Source: Desulfobulbaceae bacterium (GTDB taxonomy: Bacteria > Desulfobacterota > Desulfobulbia > Desulfobulbales > Desulfocapsaceae). From it: DNA of 7,048 bases. The notes under the pieces are model-generated. The model had not been told where the DNA came from. It made no database searches and was given only the letters and a program-made list of their open reading frames with translations. How positions within the stretch are numbered: the first letter of the stretch is position 1; the number at the start of each line of letters is the position of its first letter. The stretch is taken from contig JAMOMO010000394.1 in assembly GCA_027067035.1 (NCBI GenBank), forward strand, positions 1-7,048. The letters are read 5' to 3'. This document shows positions 1-6,591 of the stretch, piece after piece. The translations under genes were made by a program, and so were the position numbers.

Positions 1-564
1 CAGAGCCGTCTTTCCCCTCACTGCCAGGAAATAATCCTCTTCAGACAAATTGACATTCCGGGCATTGCGAAGCTGGACAAACTCACCGTCAACCATGGCA
101 CTGGTCGCCTGACAGAATATCCGCAACGCCTCCTTTCCCCCCAGGGAACCCACCAGAAACATGGATCTTGAGTGTAAAAAATCGCCCCCGAGAATGGCAG
201 CGACAGTGCCAAATTTTTTATTGACAGAAGCCTTTCCCCTTCTCATGTCTGCACGGTCAATGACATCATCATGGAAGAGTGTTGCCCCGTGAAGGTATTC
301 AAATGCCATGGCCAGTTCGTATATATCAAGGCCTGCTGCGGACTCAGAATATCCGCAGAGCCGTGATGACAGAACCAGAAGCAAAGGACGCAAACGTTTT
401 CCACCATTAAAAATCCCATGTTCCAACACCCGGGCCAGAAGAGGATCGGCATCGGCAGTAACCTGCTGCAGGTCCTGACGCATGCTGTTTTCTATTTTAA
501 TCACTTCCGGTCCAATTGCTGCCATCAGCATCTCTTTGGATGTCGCAGCGTCACCACCTGTCAT
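1..564 (-). CDS. Polyprenyl diphosphate synthase (IspB-like), N-terminal 188 residues, cut by window edge
   Basis: This is a trans-isoprenyl diphosphate synthase, which adds isopentenyl diphosphate units to an allylic diphosphate to build the long chain of quinones. It acts in the cytoplasm. The frame is open from 564 to the window edge, so the C-terminal part with the second Asp-rich motif is outside. Visible family motifs are GGKRLRP (residues 54-60), the first Asp-rich motif DDVID (99-103) followed by MRRGKASVN (107-115), GDFL (127-130) and the KTA lysine near 185. The residue five before DDVID is alanine (GATLFHDD); in this family a small residue there goes with long products, so a C30-C50 synthase is more likely than a farnesyl synthase. 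Start: the ATG at 564 has AGAGG 8 nt upstream; an in-frame ATG at 582 has no good site. It lies downstream of the helicase on the same strand. The family call is firm; chain length is inferred. Confidence 0.93.
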   Translation of the reverse strand, partial: MTGGDAATSKEMLMAAIGPEVIKIENSMRQDLQQVTADADPLLARVLEHGIFNGGKRLRPLLLVLSSRLCGYSESAAGLDIYELAMAFEYLHGATLFHDDVIDRADMRRGKASVNKKFGTVAAILGGDFLHSRSMFLVGSLGGKEALRIFCQATSAMVDGEFVQLRNARNVNLSEEDYFLAVRGKTAL

Positions 565-572
565 AAAGCTAT

Positions 573-577
573 CCTCT
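573..577 (-). promoter_or_regulatory. Ribosome-binding site deciding the prenyl synthase start
   Basis: On the minus strand AGAGG sits 8 nt before the ATG at 564. The alternative ATG at 582 lies upstream of this site and has no comparable purine-rich stretch, so 564 is preferred. Confidence 0.6.
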
Positions 578-602
578 TTCATAAACCTGAATCCATGACG
601 AA

Positions 603-629
603 AATATACTGCCAGTTGCGTAGTATATT
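603..629. repeat. Perfect 8-bp inverted repeat, possible operator
   Basis: AATATACT (603-610) and AGTATATT (622-629) are exact reverse complements separated by 11 bp. The repeat overlaps the candidate -10 element of the prenyl synthase gene, a position suited to a dimeric repressor. The arms are AT-rich, so a chance origin is possible, and the stem is not followed by a T-run, so it is not a terminator. Confidence 0.35.
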
Positions 630-652
630 GATTTTTCCTGTTTTCCTGTAAA
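622..652 (-). promoter_or_regulatory. Candidate sigma-70 promoter for the prenyl synthase
   Basis: Reading the minus strand, TTTACA (652-647) matches the -35 consensus at five of six bases and TATACT (627-622) matches the -10 consensus at five of six. The 19-nt spacer is longer than the optimal 17, which weakens the call. It lies in the 166-bp gap between the helicase stop and the prenyl synthase, so this gene may be transcribed independently of the helicase as well as by read-through. I saw no clear terminator after the helicase in this gap. Confidence 0.35.
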
Positions 653-730
653 CAACGGCCTTTGAACACTGCCCTCTGTCATTGGCTTTTACCCTGCTGG
701 AGCGTCCGTGGCAATGCATCCCGTCTCAAA

Positions 731-2686
731 TCACCTTTCGGTTCTGAAAAACTCCTGAACCTCAGTCAAATCACGCACCACTGGTGACGGCGGAAGGCTT
801 GCCCTGAACATGCGTCCGTATCCCTTGGAAAAAATGCGGATATCCAGAATCCCTATCACTCCCCTGTCGCCAGTTGAACGCATGAGCCGCCCAACTCCCT
901 GGCGCAGACTGAGAATGGCTCTGGGAATCTGGAACTGAAAAAAAGCATTTCCCCCATCAGCTTCAACGGCCTTCATTCGAGCCTGAATCACCGGATCACT
1001 GGGCACCTCAAATGGCAGCTTATCAATGAGCACACAACTTAAGGAGTCACCGGACACATCCACGCCCTCCCAGAAGCTTGCCACAGCAAGCAGCACAGAA
1101 TCATTGCACTCGCGGAACTGATCAAGCAGCGCATGACGTGATGCAGTGCCCTGCACCAGCACAGGATAATCGAGACGATCTGCGAGATATTGAGCCACCA
1201 GGTCCATGGCCCTGAAACTGGTAAAGAGGACCAGCGCCCTGCCACGACTGAGCTGCAATAGATCGTGAATGCGTTTCTGCAGCATATCCATATAATTCGA
1301 GGCAGCGGCCTCAGGAAATCCCTGCTCCGGTACATATAACAGAGTTCTCCCTTTATAGTCAAAGGGCGATTGCAGACGCATCTTTTTACACTCTTCATCA
1401 ATTCCGAGCCGATCCTGAATATACTTGAAATCACCACCTGTTGTCAGGGTAGCCGATGTCAGGACACAGGACTGGACCGCATTATAAAGGCAGTTTTCCA
1501 GTTCTTCCGCCACCTTCACAGGCGTGGCGGAAAGACTCACAGTACGCTCTCTTCTCTCAAACCAGCGGATGAAATACTCCTCTCCCGCCGCATCAGTTTC
1601 CACAATTCCGGCAAGTGTTTGATGAAGCAGAAGGGCCCGGTCTCCGAAGAGATTCCATATTTCACCATGAGCAGACAATCGAAAGCAGTGCTCAGAAAGG
1701 GTGCTGAGCCCCTGAAGCAGACCGTTGAGGCCTTCCTGCCACCCCTTTGCCTTTTCGAGAAGGGGTTCGAGCGGAAACCTTCCTCTCTGCACGGGAAAGA
1801 TCGCCGCAAAGATATCAAGGCGCACTTTGAGCCCCCTGGAGCTTGCAAGAAGGGTATCAGACTCATCTCCAGGAAGATCCGATTCCGCCTGACGCTGCAG
1901 ATCTCCAATCAGGTCAAGCAACTGATAATGACTGAAGTGCTTTCCGAAAAAATTAGTGGCAACATTCTCAAGATGATGTGCCTCATCAAACACAACTGCC
2001 TGGTAACGTGGCAGGATTTCGCCAAATCCCGCCTGACGAAGGGCAAGATCTGAAAAAAACAGGTGGTGATTAACAATGAGAAGGCGGGCCGACCCCGCAC
2101 ACTTTCGCAGACGATTGACAAAACAGACCTGACTTTCAGGACAATCCCCGCCAAGGCATTGATTTGACTGTGCTGAAAGTTTCGGCCAGAGAGGTGAACG
2201 ATCCGGAAGCCATGACAATTCGGCACGATCACCACTTTCCGTCACAGCCAGCCACTGTTCAATCTTCTTGAGATCACCATCTTCCACAAGAGAACTCTGC
2301 GGATTAGAACAGTGCTGGTACCAGCGATAGTGACAGAGATAATTCTGTCGACCTTTGATACAGAGTGCGGGAATATCCATCTCCAGGACTTTCTCCAGCA
2401 GCGGAATCTCCTTTTTCAGGATCTGGTCCTGAAGGGTTATTGTGGCCGTTGACACCACCACTCTCTGCCCGGAAAGCAGAGCCGGCACAAGGTATGCCAG
2501 TGTCTTGCCGATACCCGTTTCTGCTTCAACAAGGAGTAATGATGCACGGCCGTCCTCTCTTTCGGCACCATCAGCAAGTGTTGCCATGACTGCCTCCGCC
2601 ATCTCCTCCTGGCTTTTTCGCGGCTCATAACCGGGAAGAGCCTGTGACAGCCTTCCGCCTTCTGCAAAAACATCCTTCACCTTCAC
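731..2686 (-). CDS. ATP-dependent DNA helicase, DinG/YoaA type (XPD-like, Fe-S cluster)
   Basis: A superfamily 2 helicase of the Rad3/XPD family, expected to unwind DNA 5' to 3' in replication or damage repair. Counting from the GTG at 2686 (651 residues): Walker A AETGIGKT at 55-62, four Fe-S cysteines C118, C177, C182 and C188 (the last three spaced C-x4-C-x5-C as in E. coli DinG), DEAH box VFDEAHH at 232-238, SATL near 411-414, SFWEGVD at 537-543 and motif VI QGVGRLMR at 596-603. The length is nearer to E. coli YoaA than to DinG. Start choice: an in-frame GTG at 2692 overlaps the Shine-Dalgarno sequence itself, whereas the GTG at 2686 lies 7 nt after GGAGGA and overlaps the stop of the HEAT gene as GTGA. 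Both key ATPase motifs and all four cysteines are present, so it should be active. DinG versus YoaA assignment is not settled by sequence reading, hence no symbol. Confidence 0.95.
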   Translation of the reverse strand: MKVKDVFAEGGRLSQALPGYEPRKSQEEMAEAVMATLADGAEREDGRASLLLVEAETGIGKTLAYLVPALLSGQRVVVSTATITLQDQILKKEIPLLEKVLEMDIPALCIKGRQNYLCHYRWYQHCSNPQSSLVEDGDLKKIEQWLAVTESGDRAELSWLPDRSPLWPKLSAQSNQCLGGDCPESQVCFVNRLRKCAGSARLLIVNHHLFFSDLALRQAGFGEILPRYQAVVFDEAHHLENVATNFFGKHFSHYQLLDLIGDLQRQAESDLPGDESDTLLASSRGLKVRLDIFAAIFPVQRGRFPLEPLLEKAKGWQEGLNGLLQGLSTLSEHCFRLSAHGEIWNLFGDRALLLHQTLAGIVETDAAGEEYFIRWFERRERTVSLSATPVKVAEELENCLYNAVQSCVLTSATLTTGGDFKYIQDRLGIDEECKKMRLQSPFDYKGRTLLYVPEQGFPEAAASNYMDMLQKRIHDLLQLSRGRALVLFTSFRAMDLVAQYLADRLDYPVLVQGTASRHALLDQFRECNDSVLLAVASFWEGVDVSGDSLSCVLIDKLPFEVPSDPVIQARMKAVEADGGNAFFQFQIPRAILSLRQGVGRLMRSTGDRGVIGILDIRIFSKGYGRMFRASLPPSPVVRDLTEVQEFFRTER

Positions 2687-3078
2687 GCACACTCCTCCAG
2701 GACATCCCCGGCAACCTCTCTTACCTGAGGAGAGTCATCCTTCAGGGCCTCTTCCACATGCTGCAGAGCTACTGGAGTTCCTATAATTCCCAGAATTGAC
2801 ACAGCCTCACCGCGTACATAGGCCGGACTGCTTAAAAGAAGAGCGGAAAGAGACGGAACGGCACGTTCAATATCATCCGGACAGATACGTTTCAACTCTT
2901 CAAAGAGAACTGTCATGCCAAGACGTACTCCGAACCTTTCATCGTCAAGCAGCTCGCCTGCCCAGGAATAATAGAGGGGGTCCCTTTTGAACATTTCAAC
3001 AATATTATCCACATGTCCCATTTCCAGGAAATCAGCGATAACTTTTTTCAGCTCTGCGTCACTCACTTCAGCATTCAC
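2683..3078 (-). CDS. Small HEAT-repeat protein
   Basis: A 131-residue cytoplasmic protein with no signal peptide or membrane segment. The C-terminal two thirds are HEAT/PBS-lyase-like helical repeats: a first unit around 45-81 (DDERFGVR), a second around 82-113 (SSPAYVRGEAVSILGIIG) and a third starting at 114 (DDSPQVREVAGDVLEE). The recurring D/S-x-x-x-VR-x-x-A pattern is what is seen; such repeats normally make a curved protein-binding scaffold, with no catalytic residues. The N-terminal 40 residues (ADFLEMGHVDNIVEMFKRDP) look helical and are not assigned. The start is a GTG at 3078 with AAGGAG 5 nt upstream. The TGA overlaps the helicase GTG by 4 nt, so the two are probably translationally coupled. 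I infer a role with the helicase from this arrangement only. The specific function is unknown. Confidence 0.85.
   Translation of the reverse strand: MNAEVSDAELKKVIADFLEMGHVDNIVEMFKRDPLYYSWAGELLDDERFGVRLGMTVLFEELKRICPDDIERAVPSLSALLLSSPAYVRGEAVSILGIIGTPVALQHVEEALKDDSPQVREVAGDVLEECA
2693..2698 (-). promoter_or_regulatory. Strong ribosome-binding site of the helicase, inside the HEAT gene
   Basis: GGAGGA on the minus strand lies within the last codons of the HEAT-repeat gene, 7 nt before the GTG at 2686. It decides the start: the earlier in-frame GTG at 2692 begins directly at the edge of this site and could not be served by it. Confidence 0.7.
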
Positions 3079-3083
3079 AACGA

Positions 3084-3089
3084 CTCCTT
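3084..3089 (-). promoter_or_regulatory. Ribosome-binding site of the HEAT-repeat gene
   Basis: AAGGAG on the minus strand, 5 nt before the GTG start at 3078. It supports the GTG; the nearby ATG at 3074 is out of frame and closes quickly. Confidence 0.65.
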
Positions 3090-3097
3090 CTGAATAT

Positions 3098-3171
3098 ACT
3101 CCACAAATTGATGAGATGTATCGATTTTCCTTTTCTTTTTCAATCAGCCCTGTACAATCAACTTGTGGAGT
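3098..3171. repeat. Imperfect inverted repeat in the divergent intergenic region, possible shared operator
   Basis: ACTCCACAAATTGAT (3098-3112) is the reverse complement of ATCAACTTGTGGAGT (3157-3171) at 14 of 15 positions. Beyond the core the outer flanks also agree (GAATAT against ATTC with a one-base gap). The arms are 44 bp apart and point outward towards the two divergent genes. The loop is too long and there is no T-run, so it is not an intrinsic terminator. Two sites for one regulator, able to control both genes, is the simplest reading. The right arm covers the TTG at 3163, which argues against that codon as the kinase start. Confidence 0.5.
3115..3143 (-). promoter_or_regulatory. Weak candidate promoter for the HEAT-helicase genes
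   Basis: On the minus strand TTGAAA (3143-3138) is a five-of-six match to a -35 element, with TACATC (3120-3115) 17 nt further on as a poor -10 match (three of six). It lies between the two arms of the inverted repeat in the divergent intergenic region. This is only a candidate. Confidence 0.2.
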
Positions 3172-3213
3172 TATTCTCTTATATTATCAACCCTCAACCT
3201 CAGTTTAGCCGAT

Positions 3214-5073
3214 ATGGTTCCCATGGTTGATCCTCCCGTAACAGTCATAGATGACGACTCAACACCATCGAACAACTACCTTGATCCCGGCGAATCCATT
3301 GTAATCGTTGACGACTCAAAAGAGATTGTTCTCATTTTCGAGAATCTCCTCAGCAGCAAGGGCTTCACCGTTCACACCGCATCCACAGCTGCAGAACTCT
3401 ATCTTATCCTGCAGAGAGAAAACGTTGCCCTGATACTGCTCGACATCGGCCTGCCCGATTCTGATGGAACGGAGATTTTAAAAGATGTTGTAAAGCACTA
3501 TCCCGATATCAGTATCATCATGCTCACCGGCACAACTGACCTTAAAGTGGCCCTCAGCTGCCTGCGTCAGGGAGCCGATGATTACCTGGCAAAACCCGTC
3601 ACCCTTGATGAGTTCAGTCTCTCCATTCGGAGAACCCTGCAGAAACGACGGCTGGTCCTGGATAACCGCCGCTACCAGAAACAACTTGAACTCACAAATT
3701 TCCGGACCCAATTTCTCCATCAGCTCAACCTGAAGATGAACAGTGCCTATCTCAACAGCATTGAACTCAACAGTGTACTGCAATCCATTCTTGTGGGTAT
3801 TACTGCAGAAGAGGGCTTGAAGTTTAACAGAGCCTTTCTTCTCCTGTTCAACAGAGACAATTCAGAACTTCAGGGAAAAATGGCCATAGGTCCTCCCTGC
3901 AGGGCTGAAGCAGGACGTGTATGGGATGAGATCAAGAAAAACAATCTTCACCTTACTGACATACTCAACAATGTGAAGCAATCCTGTCTCGATCACGATA
4001 CTGAACTGAATGCCATCATCCAGAGCCTCAACATCCCGGCCGACGACCATGGTCATGTCCTCATCCGGGCCTGTTCTTCACGGCAAAGTATCCATGTCCA
4101 GAACGGTCTTTCAGAAACAGAACCCGTATCCAGTCAGCTCCTCGATATCCTGCAGGAAAACAATTTCATCATCACCCCTCTTTTCTCTCCCAATAAATCA
4201 CTTGGCGTGATCATTGCTGACAACTTTGTTACAGCCCATCCCATTTCAATGGATGACATCAATTCTCTGGAAATATTTGCAAATCAGGCCAGTCTCGCAA
4301 TAGAGCACAGCCATCTCTACAAAGATATGCAAAACAAGATCACGGAACTGGAAGAGGTAACACATGAACTGGAAAAAAACAAAGATCTTCTCATTGATGC
4401 AGAGCGATATTCAGCTCTTGGTCACATGTCCGCCCAGCTTGTTCACGCCATCCGTAACCCGATCACTTCAATTGGAGGAATAGCCCGCCTGCTCTCCCGA
4501 AAGAATGAGGATGAAGAGAAACAGAAATTCCTTGATATGATGAGCATGGAAGCCACACGTATTGAGGCCACCCTGAACGATCTCTTCAATTTTGTGGGTG
4601 AAGAGGACTTACAGAAATCTATCCAGCCGCTCTATCCTCTCATCCGTAAAAGTGTCATGCTTTTTTACGGTTCAATGAAAAAACAGTCCATCTTCTATCA
4701 GCTGGATCTCCCTGCACCGGACCCTGAGCTCTACATCGACCAGAAGATGATTCGTCAGATGCTTCTTCACCTCATCCGCAACGGGATCGAGGCCATGACC
4801 ATGGGAGGTATTTTAACAATACGCTGTACCCGGGAAGAGTCACATATCATCATCACCGTTGAAGATACCGGCAGTGGAATACCCGCGGCAAACCTCGACC
4901 GGGTTGCAGACCCCTTCTTCACCACAAAGACATATGGAACCGGGATGGGACTCACGCTGGTTGAAAGAATTGTACAGGAACACCAGGGGAGTTTCTCACT
5001 CGAGCAGGGTGAAAGTGACGGCATGAGGGCAACAATCACTCTCCCCGCTGCAACAGAGAGTCAACCGGGTTGA
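3214..5073 (+). CDS. Receiver-GAF-histidine kinase (soluble two-component sensor)
   Basis: A cytoplasmic kinase of about 619 residues with no membrane segment. Counting from the ATG at 3214: a receiver domain at about 28-145 with acidic pair D33/D34, phosphoacceptor D77 (LLDIGLPD), T105 and K127; a GAF-like region at about 175-365; a coiled coil at 368-393; a HisKA domain with phosphorylated H411 in the motif HAIRNPIT; and a HATPase domain with N box LIRNGIEA (N523), DTGSGIP (D551), FFTTKTYGTGMGL (568-580). All catalytic residues are present. The H-box resembles NtrB/AtoS-type kinases. A receiver at the N-terminus suggests another kinase or a phosphorelay controls this one; what the GAF region senses is unknown. 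No response regulator gene is in view. The start is uncertain: the frame opens from a TTG at 3163, and ATG codons at 3214 and 3223 lack a clear Shine-Dalgarno. It ends in a 13-bp overlap with the convergent exporter. Confidence 0.92.
   Translation: MVPMVDPPVTVIDDDSTPSNNYLDPGESIVIVDDSKEIVLIFENLLSSKGFTVHTASTAAELYLILQRENVALILLDIGLPDSDGTEILKDVVKHYPDISIIMLTGTTDLKVALSCLRQGADDYLAKPVTLDEFSLSIRRTLQKRRLVLDNRRYQKQLELTNFRTQFLHQLNLKMNSAYLNSIELNSVLQSILVGITAEEGLKFNRAFLLLFNRDNSELQGKMAIGPPCRAEAGRVWDEIKKNNLHLTDILNNVKQSCLDHDTELNAIIQSLNIPADDHGHVLIRACSSRQSIHVQNGLSETEPVSSQLLDILQENNFIITPLFSPNKSLGVIIADNFVTAHPISMDDINSLEIFANQASLAIEHSHLYKDMQNKITELEEVTHELEKNKDLLIDAERYSALGHMSAQLVHAIRNPITSIGGIARLLSRKNEDEEKQKFLDMMSMEATRIEATLNDLFNFVGEEDLQKSIQPLYPLIRKSVMLFYGSMKKQSIFYQLDLPAPDPELYIDQKMIRQMLLHLIRNGIEAMTMGGILTIRCTREESHIIITVEDTGSGIPAANLDRVADPFFTTKTYGTGMGLTLVERIVQEHQGSFSLEQGESDGMRATITLPAATESQPG
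5061..5073. other. Palindromic convergent overlap of two coding ends
   Basis: TCAACCGGGTTGA is a perfect inverted repeat around one central base. It provides the stop codon of both the plus-strand kinase (TGA 5071-5073) and the minus-strand exporter (TGA 5063-5061), so both proteins end in QPG. There is no visible intrinsic terminator at this junction. Confidence 0.9.
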
Positions 5074-6491
5074 TTATCCTGATACTGTTCCACCCTCAAT
5101 GCTGACAAAACCGCGCCCCCAACGGACAGGACTGCCGTAATGGTAAATGTCGCCTGCAGGGAAAACATGAAGTTATCAACCTGGGCCGGATTATACTGTT
5201 TCAAATCCAGACCTCCACTCACTTTTGAAAAGATTACCGCAAAGAGCAGACCCGCCAGAGAGACCCCGAAGAGCATTCCTAAATTTCTTGAAGTAGCCAG
5301 CATACCTGAACTGACTCCCGTGTGTTCCGGTGAAACATTTTTAAGAACAGTGGCACTGTTGGGTGACAGAAAGAGCGCCTGCCCGAAGCCGAGGAGGGTC
5401 AGACGCCACGCAACATCAAGGGCCTGACTTTCAGATGACACAAAACAGAGCAGAAAAAGGGCGGCAGCCGAGATGCTCAACCCGCCGGTTGTCAGAAAAC
5501 GTGCCCCTATGCGATCGTAAAGATAGCCGGAAAGCGGAGAGACAATAAAAACAGAAAGCGGGACCGCCATCATCACAAAACCAACATCCTGGGAGGAGAG
5601 CCCGAGGACATACTCAAGATAAAACGGCATAAGAATAAGAACAACAAACAGGACACTAAACGACAGCGCTGCACAAAACATCGCTATGCTGTAGGACCTG
5701 TTTCGAAACAGGGACAGTGGAAAAAGCGGCGCTGTCCGGCCGAACTCCACCTTGACCAGAAGAACAAAAAACACCAGCAGGCTGAAGAGTTGCCCCAGAA
5801 CCATCGCATCCAGCGTCAGGCTGTGATTTGTGGAAAGCAGGACAATCATGCTAATAAATCCCGTCCAGCACAACAGACCTGCCCAGTCGAATGCAACGCG
5901 CTGATGCTTTTTCCTGGTTTCCGAAAACGGCTTCATGGAGAGCGTACAGACAACTGCCCCCGCAAGACTGACCGGAACAGTCACCAGAAAAATCTCACGC
6001 CAGGAATAGTTGTGGATGAGTATACCGGAGATCACCGGGCCTGCCATGAGTCCAATTGAGGTTGCAACACCAATGAGCCCCAATGCCTTCCCCAGCTGAT
6101 TGACGGGAAATATCATTTTGATAATGGCAGGTCCCGTCGCCATCATCATGGATGCTCCCATGGCCTGGACAAAACGAAAACAGATGAGCTGAACAAGGGT
6201 TCCGGAAAGATAACAGCTTACAGATCCCCCTGAGAAAATCAGCATTCCGGAAAGATAGACTATTCCAAGACCCGTCCTGTCAGCAACCCTGCCCCAGAAA
6301 AGCAGTGATGCGGTAATGGTGAGCAGATAAATCAACACAACCCATTCCGTTTGGGGAAGAGTGGTTCCGAAACTCCGCATTATGGAGGGAAGTGCCACGT
6401 TGATCATGGAGCTGTCCATGGTAGACAGAAAGACACCAAGGGCAACCACAAAAAATATAATCCAGCGATTATGTTCTGATGATGAGGACAA
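5061..6491 (-). CDS. MFS multidrug-type exporter, DHA2 (EmrB/QacA-like) family
   Basis: A 476-residue inner-membrane protein, probably a proton-driven efflux pump; the substrate cannot be read from sequence. Hydrophobic stretches fit about 14 membrane segments, the first at 11-31 and the last near 445-465, as in the DHA2 family. Visible family motifs are TMDSSMINVALPSI in the first segment (24-37), the motif A loop GRVADRTG (67-74), and the antiporter motif C region GLMAGPVISG followed by SWREIF (147-168). A cytoplasmic loop KPFSETRKKHQR lies at 187-198. The only start codon before the first membrane segment is a TTG at 6491; the frame stays open upstream but has no ATG, GTG or TTG in the stretch I checked up to about 6599. 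Upstream of the TTG there is only a pyrimidine tract, with no Shine-Dalgarno. No EmrA-like or TetR-like partner is adjacent. The 3' end overlaps the kinase gene. Confidence 0.92.
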   Translation of the reverse strand: MSSSSEHNRWIIFFVVALGVFLSTMDSSMINVALPSIMRSFGTTLPQTEWVVLIYLLTITASLLFWGRVADRTGLGIVYLSGMLIFSGGSVSCYLSGTLVQLICFRFVQAMGASMMMATGPAIIKMIFPVNQLGKALGLIGVATSIGLMAGPVISGILIHNYSWREIFLVTVPVSLAGAVVCTLSMKPFSETRKKHQRVAFDWAGLLCWTGFISMIVLLSTNHSLTLDAMVLGQLFSLLVFFVLLVKVEFGRTAPLFPLSLFRNRSYSIAMFCAALSFSVLFVVLILMPFYLEYVLGLSSQDVGFVMMAVPLSVFIVSPLSGYLYDRIGARFLTTGGLSISAAALFLLCFVSSESQALDVAWRLTLLGFGQALFLSPNSATVLKNVSPEHTGVSSGMLATSRNLGMLFGVSLAGLLFAVIFSKVSGGLDLKQYNPAQVDNFMFSLQATFTITAVLSVGGAVLSALRVEQYQDNQPG

Positions 6492-6521
6492 GAGGGAGGC
6501 TGGGGGGAAAAGATGAGAGGC

Positions 6522-6560
6522 AAAAAAAAACGGACTCTGGAATACCAGAGCCCGTTTTTT
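6522..6560 (-). terminator. Rho-independent terminator of the porin-like gene
   Basis: In minus-strand RNA a 10-bp stem CGGGCUCUGG / CCAGAGUCCG closes a 4-nt UAUU loop and is followed by nine U residues; the six A residues before the stem can pair with part of this tract. Every stem position pairs on this strand, one as G-U. In plus-strand RNA the same position becomes an A-C mismatch and the U-run is six long, so it works best for the minus strand, i.e. just after the porin-like gene stop at 6592. It could act less well on plus-strand transcripts. Confidence 0.9.
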
Positions 6561-6591
6561 CAGATCACTACGTAGTGTGAGCAGTAACTTC

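Noticed and set aside
418..651. 77-codon open frame on the plus strand
   Set aside because: It overlaps the start of the prenyl synthase on the other strand, where family motifs are clear. The product resembles nothing I recognise.
1370..2053. 227-codon open frame on the plus strand
   Set aside because: It lies entirely antisense to the helicase, whose conserved motifs cover the region. The translation shows no recognisable domain and is a shadow of the helicase codons.
3163..3213. TTG at 3163 as the kinase start
   Set aside because: It lies inside the right arm of the inverted repeat, has no Shine-Dalgarno and would add 17 residues unlike a receiver. ATG 3214 is preferred, with low certainty.
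3079..3213. Sigma-54 or strong sigma-70 promoter for the kinase
   Set aside because: No TGGCAC-N5-TTGC pattern was found. TACAAT (3153-3158) and TATATT (3180-3185) look like -10 boxes but have no acceptable -35 element at 16-18 bp.
6513..6575. Short plus-strand frame (20 residues) after a purine-rich GGGGGGAAAAG
   Set aside because: It runs straight through the terminator stem, is Lys-rich only because of the A-tract, and the apparent ribosome-binding site is the complement of a pyrimidine tract.
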